Source: CAYJEQ01 sp964369235
GTDB taxonomy: Bacteria; Bacillota; Clostridia; Oscillospirales; Ruminococcaceae
Direction: 5' to 3'
DNA length: 64,000 nt
Assembly: GCA_964369235.1 (NCBI GenBank)
Contig: CAYJEQ010000005.1
Span: 1 to 64,000 of the forward strand
Of the stretch, positions 32,669 to 42,800 are shown piece by piece. The translations under genes and the position numbers were made by a program. Within the stretch, counting starts at the first letter, position 1; the number at the start of each line of letters is the position of its first letter. Below the pieces are notes generated by a model. The model searched no databases and was not told where the DNA came from. It was given only the letters and a program-made list of their open reading frames with translations.

Positions 32669-35074
32669 TTACTTAACAACTATATTTACAAGTTTACCCT
32701 TAACATATAGCTCTTTTACGATAGTTTTGCCTTCTATTGCAGCTGCTACTGATGGATCAGCCTTAGCTGTGGCAATAACATCTTCCTGTGGACTATCTGT
32801 TGGTATAACAATTCTTGCTTTAATCTTACCGTTTACCTGAACAGCAATTTCTACAGAACTATCTACACACTTAGCTTCATCATATGTTGGCCAGCTTGTC
32901 TGATTAATCATACCTTTAAAGCCACATAGACTCCACATTTCCTCGGTAATATGTGGTGCAAATGGGTTAAGAAGTGTTAGGTAGATTTTCATCTCACCCT
33001 TTGTAATGCTCTTCTTATCAGATATATCATTTAACAGTGCCATTAATGTGGCAATAGCTGTGTTGTATTTTAGCGTTTCGATGTCATCAGATACCTTTTT
33101 AATAGCCTTGTTGAATGGTGTTTCTAGCTCTGGGCTATATCCATCACCACCTACCATTATATCCATTAGCGCCCAGCTTCTATCTAAGAATCTCTTACAA
33201 CCCTTAATTGAGCTTGAGCTCCATGGTGCGCTTTTCTCAAAGTCACCAATGAACATTTCATATAGACGCATTGTATCTGCACCATACTCGTTAACGATAT
33301 CATCTGGGTTTACAACATTGCCTTTAGATTTACTCATCTTCTCGCCGTTTTCACCTAGAATCATACCGTGGCTTGTTCTCTTTGCATATGGCTCTTTTGT
33401 GCTAACTACACCGATGTCATATAGGAACTTATGCCAGAATCTTGAGTAAAGTAGATGTAGGGTTGTATGCTCCATACCACCGTTGTACCAGTCAATAGGT
33501 AGCCAGTAATCTAGTGCTTCTTTAGCTGCTAGTGCAGACATATTGTCCACATCACAGTAGCGTAGGAAGTACCAAGAAGATCCAGCCCACTGTGGCATTG
33601 TATCGGTTTCTCTCTGAGCGTCCTCTCCACAGCATGGGCATTTAACATTAACCCACTCAGTGATATTAGCTAGAGGAGATTCACCGTTCTCTGTTGGCTC
33701 ATAGGACTCTACCTCTGGTAGTTTTAAGGGAAGGTCACTTTCCTCCAGTGGAACAAATCCACATTTAGGACAGTTAATTAGTGGGATTGGCTCACCCCAG
33801 TATCTCTGACGGGAGAATACCCAGTCACGAAGTTTATAGTTTACCTTTTCTCTAGCTAGGTCTTTTTCCTTTAGGAAAGCAATAATCTTCTCCTTGCCTT
33901 CTTCTACAGATAGACCATCAATAATGCCAGAGTTTACCATTATGCCTGTTGCACAATCGGTAAAGGCTTCTTCTTCAATATTACCACCCTTAACAACCTC
34001 GATAATAGGAAGGCCGAATTTCTTTGCAAACTCCCAGTCACGGGTGTCATGTCCAGGTACAGCCATAATAGCACCTGTACCATAGGTCATAAGTACATAG
34101 TCAGAGATAAAGATAGGAATTTCCTCACCACTTACTGGATTAATACCAGCAACACCTTTAAGGCATACACCTGTTTTATCTTTGTTAACTTCTGCTCTTT
34201 CAAAATCAGATTTCTTAGAAGCTTCTGTTTGGTATGCTCTAATCTCATCCATATTAGTTAGCTTATCAGCCCACTGATCAATAAATGGATGTTCTGGTGA
34301 GATTACCATATATGTTGCACCGTAAAGTGTATCTGGTCTAGTGGTAAATACAGTTAGTGTGTCCCCTGCTGTAGTAGCAAAATCCACCTCTGCACCTGTA
34401 GAACGACCAATCCAGTTAATCTGAGAGGTTTTAACACGCTCTACATAGTTAACTTCGTCTAGATCGTCTATTAGACGCTGTGCGTACTTTGTGATTTTTA
34501 GCATCCACTGGCTTTTTACCTTACGGATTACTTCATTGCCACAACGCTCACAGCCACCATTTACAACTTCTTCATTAGCTAGTACAACCTTACAGCTTGT
34601 ACACCAGTTAACAGCCATTTCTTTCTTGTATGCAAGACCTTCTTTAAATAACTGTAGGAATATCCACTGTGTCCACTTAAAGTAGTTAGGATCTGTTGTG
34701 TTTATCTCTCTATTCCAGTCAAAGGATAGTCCCAGTGACTTAAGCTGACTTTTAAACCTTGCCACATTATCCCTTGTAACTATCTCTGGGTGGATGTGGT
34801 TTTTTATTGCAAAATTCTCAGTAGGTAGTCCAAATGCGTCCCAACCCATTGGGTAAAGCACATTAAATCCTTCTAGGCGTTTCTTTCTAGATACAATATC
34901 TAGAGCTGTATAGGAACGAGGATGTCCTACATGAAGACCTGCTCCTGACGGATAAGGAAACTCTACTAATCCGTAGAATTTAGGCTTAGAATAATCATTT
35001 ACTGCAGCAAAGGTATTGTTCTCATCCCAGATACCCTGCCATTTTTTTTCGATTTGTTTGTAATCGTACTTCAA
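32669..35074 (-). CDS. leuS: Leucyl-tRNA synthetase
   Basis: An 801-residue class I synthetase. Signature motifs are HVGHPRSYT (HIGH), KMSKSKGNVV (KMSKS), the editing-domain segment VFTTRPDTLYGATYMV, and WYNGGMEHTTLHLLYSRFW. I start at a TTG at 35074: it lies eight bases after GAGGGG and gives the usual N-terminus MKYDYKQIEKKWQ, whereas the GTG three codons earlier abuts the ribosome site. It is last in a minus-strand cluster with rsfS, LCP and nadD-yqeK. No T-box leader precedes it; the gap to rsfS is only 38 bases. Confidence 0.97.
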   Translation of the reverse strand: MKYDYKQIEKKWQGIWDENNTFAAVNDYSKPKFYGLVEFPYPSGAGLHVGHPRSYTALDIVSRKKRLEGFNVLYPMGWDAFGLPTENFAIKNHIHPEIVTRDNVARFKSQLKSLGLSFDWNREINTTDPNYFKWTQWIFLQLFKEGLAYKKEMAVNWCTSCKVVLANEEVVNGGCERCGNEVIRKVKSQWMLKITKYAQRLIDDLDEVNYVERVKTSQINWIGRSTGAEVDFATTAGDTLTVFTTRPDTLYGATYMVISPEHPFIDQWADKLTNMDEIRAYQTEASKKSDFERAEVNKDKTGVCLKGVAGINPVSGEEIPIFISDYVLMTYGTGAIMAVPGHDTRDWEFAKKFGLPIIEVVKGGNIEEEAFTDCATGIMVNSGIIDGLSVEEGKEKIIAFLKEKDLAREKVNYKLRDWVFSRQRYWGEPIPLINCPKCGFVPLEESDLPLKLPEVESYEPTENGESPLANITEWVNVKCPCCGEDAQRETDTMPQWAGSSWYFLRYCDVDNMSALAAKEALDYWLPIDWYNGGMEHTTLHLLYSRFWHKFLYDIGVVSTKEPYAKRTSHGMILGENGEKMSKSKGNVVNPDDIVNEYGADTMRLYEMFIGDFEKSAPWSSSSIKGCKRFLDRSWALMDIMVGGDGYSPELETPFNKAIKKVSDDIETLKYNTAIATLMALLNDISDKKSITKGEMKIYLTLLNPFAPHITEEMWSLCGFKGMINQTSWPTYDEAKCVDSSVEIAVQVNGKIKARIVIPTDSPQEDVIATAKADPSVAAAIEGKTIVKELYVKGKLVNIVVK

Positions 35075-35112
35075 AGATTGCACCCCTCTAGCTTAATTTA
35101 TATTATTAATTA

Positions 35113-35451
35113 TTAAAACTCTGTGTTAGCTGCGTCAGACCATAGTCTTTCCATTGAGTAGAACTCTCTGGATTCCTCAGTGAAAATATGAATAATTACA
35201 TCTTCATAATCCATTAGAATCCAGTTAGCACTTGTATTACCTTCAACTCTTTTAGCATGTGCACCTTCTTTAGCTAGTGCCTGATCCACATAGTCGGATA
35301 GCGCCTTAACCTGTGTTATACTGCTACCAGAAGCAATTACAAAGTAATCACATATTGTTGTTAGTCCACCGATATTTAGTAGTTTTACATCTTTTGCTAG
35401 TTTGTCGTCTAGCACTCTAGCTGCTGCTTGAGCTTTTTCTAAAATTGTCAT
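35113..35451 (-). CDS. rsfS: Ribosome silencing factor RsfS
   Basis: A 112-residue RsfS (YbeB/Iojap) protein that binds ribosomal protein L14 and blocks subunit joining in starving cells. Typical features: ILEKAQAAARVLDDKLAKDVKLLNIG, CDYFVIASGSSITQVKALSDYV and WILMDYEDVIIHIFTEESREFY. I use the second ATG (35451), nine bases after AAAGGA; three extra residues are possible. Position after nadD-yqeK and LCP is common in Clostridia. Confidence 0.95.
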   Translation of the reverse strand: MTILEKAQAAARVLDDKLAKDVKLLNIGGLTTICDYFVIASGSSITQVKALSDYVDQALAKEGAHAKRVEGNTSANWILMDYEDVIIHIFTEESREFYSMERLWSDAANTEF

Positions 35452-35513
35452 AATATCCATTCCTTTCTTTAAGCCTAGGGATTTATATTATTGGGATATT
35501 CCCATAACCCCCT

Positions 35514-35534
35514 GTTTGAAAATACATTTCAAAC
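35514..35534. repeat. Short palindrome GTTTGAAA-ATACA-TTTCAAAC
   Basis: An 8-bp stem with a 5-base loop in the LCP-rsfS gap, the third example of the palindrome type seen at 9050 and 19654. A second small palindrome GGGATATTCCC (35493-35503) precedes it. Confidence 0.6.
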
Positions 35535-35578
35535 CACGGCTTCCTTCTGTATTTATCTCTACAGTTAATTTTCATTTA

Positions 35579-36505
35579 TTATGGTGTGTTTATATCTTTA
35601 CCAGTGTATTTTACCACATCTTTAGAAAAAATGCTATTTAATATTTCTGCCGAGGCATCTTTATTAATTTTATATATCCACTGATTATTATATACCTGAC
35701 CTGTTCCCTCTAGGGACTCTATCTTTATACTGTCTACAGTTATATCCACAGCCTTAGGGGCTAATCTCATTATTAATGATAGTGGTATATCTGTATAAAC
35801 ATAATCTAGGCATTTTGGTATAAGTGATATTAACTGGCTATAGGATTTCTCCTTTAATGTCTTAGCTAAGGCAGTCATAAAATACCTTTGCATCTCCATT
35901 CTGCCTATATCACCTGTGCCATAACCTTCTCGGTATCTTACCAGCCACTGGGACTGGGTTCCGTTTATTGTTTGTAAGCCTTTGTATAGGATTTGATTAG
36001 GTAGAAACTCTATATCATAGGGAATATCAATCTCCACCCCACCTAGGGTGTCAATAATACTAGAAAATCCCTCTAAAAACACCACCACTGAATAATCAAT
36101 ATTAATTGGCAGTATTTCTTCCACACTACTAACTAATGATGCAATACCTTTCTCATGGCTTTTATGCTGATTATAGATGCTGTTAATCTTCCCTGTTACC
36201 GACATATCCCCCACATAGGTATCCCTTGGGATTTGTAGTACCGATAGCTGATTATCAGTCACATTATAACTGGCTATCCCCATTACATCTGTAAGCTGTA
36301 GGGTGCTATCAGCACCACAATAAAAGATATTAATAATCTCATCAGTGTTATTATCACTACTTAGGTTTTCATCGGTTAGCTGAGTAGTTTGGTTTTCTAT
36401 AATGGTATCTTTTCTAACTGCCATAGTATCTATATTAAGCCTGACTACCACCATTGCAGAAAAAATCATTACTGCACCTGTAATTATTGCTGTTACCTGT
36501 TTCAA
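35579..36505 (-). CDS. LytR-CpsA-Psr (LCP) family protein
   Basis: A 308-residue membrane-anchored LCP protein, which attaches phosphate-containing glycopolymers to peptidoglycan. An N-terminal membrane helix (about 5-25) precedes the extracytoplasmic LCP domain: CGADSTLQLTDVMGIASYN, VLQIPRDTYVG, KINSIYN, LGGVEIDIPYDI and WLVRYREGYGTGDIGRMEMQRYFM, which holds the arginines that bind the pyrophosphate lipid. The start is TTG with GGAGAG seven to eight bases upstream. It lies between nadD-yqeK and rsfS, as in many Firmicutes. Confidence 0.9.
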   Translation of the reverse strand: MKQVTAIITGAVMIFSAMVVVRLNIDTMAVRKDTIIENQTTQLTDENLSSDNNTDEIINIFYCGADSTLQLTDVMGIASYNVTDNQLSVLQIPRDTYVGDMSVTGKINSIYNQHKSHEKGIASLVSSVEEILPINIDYSVVVFLEGFSSIIDTLGGVEIDIPYDIEFLPNQILYKGLQTINGTQSQWLVRYREGYGTGDIGRMEMQRYFMTALAKTLKEKSYSQLISLIPKCLDYVYTDIPLSLIMRLAPKAVDITVDSIKIESLEGTGQVYNNQWIYKINKDASAEILNSIFSKDVVKYTGKDINTP

Positions 36506-36634
36506 AAGTATACTCTCCTTTTACTTTTTTCCAAAGCTTACCCTTATTATCTTCTGTCTAGGGCTTAGCTTATGTAACAGTTACAGGATTATATGTAGTG
36601 CTTTATCTAGGTTTTGTTTTACAGGTAAATACTT

Positions 36635-37795
36635 TTATATACAGTAGTAGTTATAGGCTTCACAGGTATCTTTTGATATGCTAATACCTCGGTCTACTAA
36701 GTCTTTAATAATATAGCCTAGGGCATATTTCATACCATCATCTAGGGAGGTATATCCATGATTTCGCATTGTTTCTAGGTCATCGTACTTTCTATCCTCT
36801 GAGATTAAATCAGCTACATATATTAGCTTTTCTAAGGTACTCATGGCTTTTCTTCCTATGGTGTGGTATCTAACTGCATTTAATACATCTAGATTGTATA
36901 CCCCCATATTATAAAAAAGAAACTCAGCCCCTGCAATACCATGGAGCACCTCATTAGTGTTAAGAACTTCTTCACCCCAGATTATATCGGATTTACCTAT
37001 TAACTCTAGCATTTCCTCATAGGATATCTCTTTGCAGATGTCATGGGCTAGTCCTGCTAGATTAGCTAAGTCACTGGGGCAGTTATACAGTAAAGCTAGT
37101 TTTTTAGCTTCCTTTGCCACTGCTTTGCTGTGATTAAATCGCTTCTTCCCTAACATGGACTCTGCCTTATCGTAAACAGCTTGGGTTATTTCACTATAAT
37201 CATAGTCCCTACAGCCGTATAAATCATTCTGCATTATATACTCGACTACCTTAGGAGGCAGTCTATCACTGTGGGCTTTTAAGTCTTCTTTAATAAATGT
37301 TGAGCTAACATCTACAATCTCATCACAAAGTATCTCTGCCTTGCCACCTATAGCCTCTAGCTTTTCTTTATAGATAGCTAAAGCCTCTATGTCCTCATCA
37401 TGACGGGCTAGGCATTTTATCTCTGCCAGTGAGAGAATTTCATTAATATTAAACCAACTATCAAGGGTTAGAAACATATCACTGCCTACAATTAGAAACA
37501 GCTTATCCTTAGGATATTCTGCCTTTAACCTATGTAGGGTAACTGATGTATAGCTGTAGCTATCCCCTTTTTCTATGTGGCTTACCTCAGCCACATCTAT
37601 ATGGCTAAAGGCAAGGTTACACATATTAATCCTATGATGAAAATCCAGTAGATCCTGTGGTTTTTTATGACTGGGTTTACTTGTTGGTATAATAAGCAGT
37701 TTATCTAGTGAGGCAAGTTTTACAGCTGTTTCAGCTAGATGTATATGACCTTTGTGGACAGGATTAAATGTACCACCTAAAACTCCAATATTCAC
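36635..37795 (-). CDS. nadD-yqeK: NadD-YqeK fusion: nicotinate-mononucleotide adenylyltransferase and HD-domain Ap4A hydrolase
   Basis: A 386-residue fusion. The N-terminal half (about 1-190) is NadD with GVLGGTFNPVHKGHIHLAE, IIPTSKPSHKK, FLIVGSDMF and VDVSSTFIKEDL (the ISSTxIR motif, altered at the end). The C-terminal half (about 200-386) is YqeK, an HD-domain hydrolase of diadenosine tetraphosphate, with RFNHSKAVAKEAKKLA, LAHDICKEI, HGIAGAEF and RYHTIGRKAMSTLEKLIYVADLISEDR. These are usually two adjacent genes in Firmicutes. I start at GTG 37795, right after GGGGGGAG; a longer ORF upstream lacks a ribosome site. Confidence 0.9.
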   Translation of the reverse strand: MNIGVLGGTFNPVHKGHIHLAETAVKLASLDKLLIIPTSKPSHKKPQDLLDFHHRINMCNLAFSHIDVAEVSHIEKGDSYSYTSVTLHRLKAEYPKDKLFLIVGSDMFLTLDSWFNINEILSLAEIKCLARHDEDIEALAIYKEKLEAIGGKAEILCDEIVDVSSTFIKEDLKAHSDRLPPKVVEYIMQNDLYGCRDYDYSEITQAVYDKAESMLGKKRFNHSKAVAKEAKKLALLYNCPSDLANLAGLAHDICKEISYEEMLELIGKSDIIWGEEVLNTNEVLHGIAGAEFLFYNMGVYNLDVLNAVRYHTIGRKAMSTLEKLIYVADLISEDRKYDDLETMRNHGYTSLDDGMKYALGYIIKDLVDRGISISKDTCEAYNYYCI

Positions 37796-37825
37796 TATGC
37801 TCCCCCCAAAATTATAAGTGAATAC

Positions 37826-37842
37826 AGCCAATTACATTGGCT
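37826..37842. other. Small palindrome AGCCAAT-TAC-ATTGGCT
   Basis: A 7-bp perfect stem with a 3-base loop in the leader of nadD-yqeK, next to the terminal-inverted-repeat element. Confidence 0.4.
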
Positions 37843-37853
37843 AATGAAGAAGT

Positions 37854-37954
37854 AATAGTGAATAGTGTAGGTGTGGCTTTGCCACATTATTAAAATAGAA
37901 TATGGTCTATTTTCACCTTAACTTTTCACTTTTTACTTTTCACTTTTCACTATT
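37854..37954. mobile_element. 101-bp MITE-like element with terminal inverted repeats
   Basis: Left end AATAGTGAATAGTG (37854-37867) and right end CACTTTTCACTATT (37941-37954) are inverted repeats with 13 of 14 matches. Inside are two further hairpins, TGTGGC-TTT-GCCACA (37872-37886) and AAAATAGA-ATATGG-TCTATTTT (37892-37913), and a CACTTTT-type tandem run. It codes for nothing. The stop codon of yhbY (37950-37952) lies inside the right end. Confidence 0.65.
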
Positions 37955-38243
37955 TTCCTAGATCTATCTGTGGGTTCTTTTCGTTTCTTTTGTACAGTAC
38001 AAATCTTGTGCCGATTACCTGTACAATGTCAGAATTAGTTGCAACTGCTAGCTCCATAGCCATATCCTTAGCAAATGCTGGTGCATTTTCTAGGGTTTTA
38101 ACCTTGATTATCTCTCTAGCCTTTAGTGCATCCTTAGCCTGTAGAATTAGATTCTCGTTAATTCCATCCTTACCAATATGTAGGATTGTGTCAATTTTGT
38201 TTGCGATTGCTCTTAGTTTTGCTCTCTGTTTGCTTGTTATCAT
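37950..38243 (-). CDS. yhbY: YhbY, CRM-domain RNA-binding protein
   Basis: A 97-residue CRM-domain protein linked to assembly of the large ribosomal subunit: MITSKQRAKLRAIANKIDTILHIGKDGINENLI, VKTLENAP and IVQVIGTRFVLYKRN. The last codons and stop fall into the repeat element at 37854-37954, so the C-terminal tail may have been changed by insertion. The overall length is normal for the family. Confidence 0.93.
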   Translation of the reverse strand: MITSKQRAKLRAIANKIDTILHIGKDGINENLILQAKDALKAREIIKVKTLENAPAFAKDMAMELAVATNSDIVQVIGTRFVLYKRNEKNPQIDLGK

Positions 38244-38302
38244 CTGGATATTTCCTTTCTCTGTCCCATAGGGACTTCTTTTAGGTATTATTAACCTAAA
38301 AG

Positions 38303-38890
38303 CTACTTAATAATCTTATCTAAACTATCTGTTAGTTTCTTCAGCGCTACGCCACGATGGCTAATACGGTCTTTTTCCTCATCTGAAATCTCAGCAAAGC
38401 TACCTTTTTCCACATAGAAAATCGGATCATAACCAAAGCCATTTCCCCCTGAGGGTTTATAACCGATATTACCTTCACATCTGCCTTCAAATACATACTC
38501 GGTGCTGTCCTTATCAATAAAGGCAATTACCGTAGCAAAATAAGCAGATCTGTCACTGCTACCTGTGGCATCAATCTCTTGTAGTAGAGTGGCGATTTTT
38601 TCATTATAAGGGGTTTCCTCTCCAGCATATCTGGCAGAATACACCCCTGGTTTACCATCAAGGCAGTTTACACAAAGCCCTGAATCGTCGGATATAACTG
38701 GTTTACCTGTAATCTTGTGGATTGCTCTTGCTTTAATTAGGGCATTCTCCTGAAAGGTTGTGCCGTTTTCCACAATTTCCACATCAATTCCCATATCCCC
38801 CATGGATACTACACTAATCTCATAGGGCATAAGAATACGATTAAGCTCCTTAAGTTTACCTTTATTACTGCTGGCTGCTATCACTAACAT
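38303..38890 (-). CDS. rdgB: Non-canonical purine NTP pyrophosphatase (RdgB/HAM1)
   Basis: A 195-residue XTP/dITP/ITP pyrophosphatase that clears damaged purine nucleotides. Motifs: ASSNKGKLKELNRIL, FQENALIKARA, VISDDSGLCVNCLDGKPGVYSARYAG, GGNGFGYDPIF and ISHRGVALKKL. The start at the ATG 38890 lies eight bases after AGGAAGG, inside the end of ftsY, so the genes overlap by 26 bases. Confidence 0.94.
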   Translation of the reverse strand: MLVIAASSNKGKLKELNRILMPYEISVVSMGDMGIDVEIVENGTTFQENALIKARAIHKITGKPVISDDSGLCVNCLDGKPGVYSARYAGEETPYNEKIATLLQEIDATGSSDRSAYFATVIAFIDKDSTEYVFEGRCEGNIGYKPSGGNGFGYDPIFYVEKGSFAEISDEEKDRISHRGVALKKLTDSLDKIIK

Positions 38891-39827
38891 CCTCTTCACC
38901 TTCCTCTTCCATCAGTTTAATATCACCGAATAGGGCATCGGAAAACTCTGCTGGGTCAAAGGGTTTAAGGTCATCCATCTGCTCACCTATACCGATAAAT
39001 TTAACAGGCACCTGTAACTCTTCAATTATTCCAATAACAACGCCACCACGAGCTGTTCCGTCTAGCTTTGTTAGTACAATACCTGTAAGTCCTGCTGCTT
39101 CTTTAAACTCTCTTGCTTGGTTAAGGGCATTCTGTCCTGTGGTGCCATCTAGCACCAGTAAAACCTCTACATCTGCCTCTGGGCATTCTCTTGCGATTAC
39201 TCGAGAGATTTTGCCTAGCTCATTCATAAGGTTTTTCTTGTTGTGAAGTCTACCTGCTGTATCACAGATAATAACATCACTACCTCTTGCTTTACCTGCT
39301 GCTATAGCATCAAATACTACTGCTGCTGGGTCTGCGCCTTCTCCATGCTTAATAATTGGCACATTAGCTCTCTCTGCCCATACATTAAGCTGATCTATAG
39401 CTGCTGCTCTAAAGGTATCTGCTGCTGCAACTAGCACAGATTTACCTTCACTTTGCAGACGGTGGGATAGCTTACCTATAGTAGTGGTTTTACCTACACC
39501 ATTTACACCGATAATTAGTATAATAGATGGCTTGGTATCAATATGTAGCTGGCTATCACCCTCTAGCATATGTCCCACTGCTTCTTTAATTAAATCTAGT
39601 ACACCACTACTGTCAGAAATTCCTCTTTCCTTAGCCATTCTTCTAACTTCGGTACAGATTTTTTCTGCTGTGTGTATACCTACATCTCCCATAATAAGGG
39701 TTTCTTCTAGCTCCTCGAAAAACTCATCATCAAGTTTTACATAGGTTCCTGTTAGTATCTCTACACTCTTTATCAGTGCATCCCTTGTTTTTTTAAGCCC
39801 TTCTGCAATTTTATTAAAAAATCCCAT
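38865..39827 (-). CDS. ftsY: FtsY, signal recognition particle receptor GTPase
   Basis: A 320-residue FtsY with a short acidic end and the NG domain: IIGVNGVGKTTTIGKL (G1), VLVAAADTFRAAAIDQL, VIICDTAGRLHNKKNLM (G3), LTKLDGTARGG (G4) and FIGIGEQMDDLKPFDPAEF. It docks ribosome-SRP complexes at the membrane. It has no long N-terminal acidic region, as is normal in Firmicutes. It lies directly after smc (11-base gap), the conserved order. Confidence 0.97.
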   Translation of the reverse strand: MGFFNKIAEGLKKTRDALIKSVEILTGTYVKLDDEFFEELEETLIMGDVGIHTAEKICTEVRRMAKERGISDSSGVLDLIKEAVGHMLEGDSQLHIDTKPSIILIIGVNGVGKTTTIGKLSHRLQSEGKSVLVAAADTFRAAAIDQLNVWAERANVPIIKHGEGADPAAVVFDAIAAGKARGSDVIICDTAGRLHNKKNLMNELGKISRVIARECPEADVEVLLVLDGTTGQNALNQAREFKEAAGLTGIVLTKLDGTARGGVVIGIIEELQVPVKFIGIGEQMDDLKPFDPAEFSDALFGDIKLMEEEGEEDVSDSSQQ

Positions 39828-39838
39828 GGCTACACCTC

Positions 39839-42800
39839 CTATTTAATATCTTTTTTAAAGTCTAGCTTAGATTCAAGCTCGGTTACATTTAGTTCTAGTA
39901 GTTTGGAGATTCCTTCCTCCTGCATGGTAACACCGTATAGAGTATCAGCTTCCTCCATTGTACCACGACGGTGGGTAATGGTAATAAACTGAGTTTTATC
40001 GGACATTTTTCTTAGATACCTTGCATATTTACTTACATTAACATCATCTAGTGCCGCCTCAATCTCATCTAGTAGACAGAATGGCGATGGGTTAACATGA
40101 AGTATGGAGAAATATATTGCTATAGCCACAAAAGCCTGTTCTCCCCCTGATAGGGATTGTAAACTCTTAATCAGCTTACCTGGTGGCTGTACAAATATAT
40201 CAATACCTGATTCCAGTACATTATCTGGCTCTGTAAGGGTAAGACTGGCTTTCCCTCCTCCAAATAACTCCACAAAAATCTTAGAGAAATTACTATTAAT
40301 AGCTGCAAACTGCTCTTTAAATATACTCTGCATCTGTGCAGTTAATTCCTCAATTAGTTTCTGTAGCTTATTTTTAGAGCTTTCTACATCATCTAGCTGT
40401 ACCTTTAGGAAGGTATATCTGCCATTTACCTCCTGAAATTCCTCTATAGCGCCCACATTAACATTGCCTAATGCTCTAATCTTAGAACGAAGTGTAGCAA
40501 GTTTACCGTTTGCCTCAGTAGGATTTTCCACCGGCTGTGCTATTTCCTCTGCCATAGTTCGAGTAAGCTCATACTCATCCCATAGCTTGGATATAATGCT
40601 GTCATATTCACCTTGTAGGGAATTTTTCTTCTCTTCCAGTCTTGCCAGTGTAGAGGAGAACTGCTCCCTTTGATCCATATAGCCTTTGGTGGAATTTCTA
40701 AGGGAAGTAGCTTTCTCCTCATACTGATATCTTCTAGCTTGGCTGTCTGATATCTGTTTACTCAGGGTTTCTATCTCACTTTTTGTTCCCACTAGCTGAT
40801 TTTCTAATCTTTCTATATCCAGTATAATTTCCTCACTGGATTTATTTAGATTATCTATTCTCTCACCTAGCTCACGAGCTCTACTTTGCTGATTATCTAT
40901 CTGGCTGGTATGCTGTGCTATGGTGGTTTCTAACTGTTCCTTGTCCTTTTGGACTAGGGCTATATCCATATCGATTTTTGTAAGGTGATTTTGTAGCTGT
41001 GCATAGCTATCCACTATTTCCTTACCATTATCTTCTAGGGATTTTATCTCCTCACCACAGGTAGCTAGCTCATTTTCTAAGGTGGTAATAAGCTGAGTTA
41101 CACTACTGCTTTGCTGGGTAAGTTCCTGTAATCGCTTAGTTAGGATTTCTTTTTCTTCCTGTGCTTTTTTCTGATTATTTATAGCTTCACTATAAGCTGA
41201 CTGGGCAATTTTTAGCTGTGCCATTGCTGCAAATCTATCTTCACTTGCTGTTAGTAGCTGGCTGTCTATTGCCTTAATACTAGCCTGTAAACCATTAATC
41301 TCAGCTGTGGCTCTTTCTACATCATCACCTAGGGTTTTAAGGTCTTCTGCTAGTTTTCTACTATCTGCTTTTAGTGCATCTATCTCGCTTCTACGAGAAA
41401 GCACCCCTGCTGATTGTATCTGGGACCCCCCTGTAAAGGAACCACCGGCATTAATTACCTGTCCATCTAGGGTTACCACTCGGTATCTATATCCATAGGA
41501 CTTAGCGATACTTGTTCCTTCGTCTAGATCCTCCACTACAATAATACGACCCAGTAGACTAGAAATTATCCCACTGTATTTTTCATCATAGGTTACAAGT
41601 TTGCTTGCTATACCTACAAATCCATAATGATCCTCTATACCTTGCTCATTTATAATCTTACCCTTTACCGAAGTAAGTGGTAAGAAGGTAGCTCGCCCAG
41701 CCTTAGCTTGACGAAGTTTATTAATAGCATCTTTAGCGCTTTGTTCTGAGGATACTATAATATTCTGCATAGCTGCCCCTAGGGCTGTTTCAATCGCTAG
41801 GGAATATTCCTGTTTAGTGGAGATAACCGAGGACACGGTACCTAGTATGCCTTTAATCTGACCACTAGCTGACGCCTTATGGATAAACTTCACACTATAG
41901 TTAAAGCCCTCCATTGCATCTTCCATATCTTTAAGAAGTTTCGCTCGTTGCTCCTTACCTGAGATACTATCACGAATATCCTTCTCTTTAGCTAGGATAT
42001 TATTATAACTGTCCATTCTTGAACTTAGCTTATAGTTATAGCCTTCTTTGGTGTTATTTAGCTGAGTTACACTTTCATCTATATGGGTAATTAACCCATT
42101 GCAGTTTGCCACCTCATCACTTAGCCCCTGTAGATTTTCCTCAAATAAATTATGCTGACTATCTATCTCCTGTAGCCTACTGGTAGACTGCTCTAGTATT
42201 GTAGATGAGGTTGCCCCCTGTAGCTTGGTTTCATTTATCTTATTGTGATACTCTGCCCTTCTTACCTTTAAAACCTCTAGGTCTTTGTTAATCTCTAGTA
42301 GCTTATTGTTAATATGGGTAGAACTATCCTTTTTATCTGCTTTTTCCTGTATATAATCCTCTAGGGCTTTATTATTAATCTCTAACTGCTCTATGGATTT
42401 TGTAATAATATCCTTGATTTTGTCCCTATCACCTAGGGATAAATCTCGGTCTTTCTCCAGCTGTGCTATAGAGGTTTTATTATGCTCTAGGGTGTTTTTC
42501 ATTACAGCAATACTAGAATTACCACTAGCTGATTTCTCCTCTAGCTCTTTAATCTCTAGTCGCTTGCTCTCCATCTCTACACTGCAGTTTTGCATCTGTA
42601 GGAACATATCATTAATCTCTGCTTCTATCTGGTCTATAGTGGCAATCAGTCGGTCATAATCACCTTTACATAGGGTAATCTTATCCTCCTGCTCCTTTAT
42701 TAAACCTTTAGAATTATTTATAGTATTAATCCATAGGGATATTTCTAGGGTTTTCTTCTCGTTAGAAAGCTCTACAAATTCCTTAGCCTTAATGCTTTCT

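Noticed and set aside
35075..35112. T-box leader for leuS
   Set aside because: Only 38 bases lie between rsfS and leuS, too short for a T-box.
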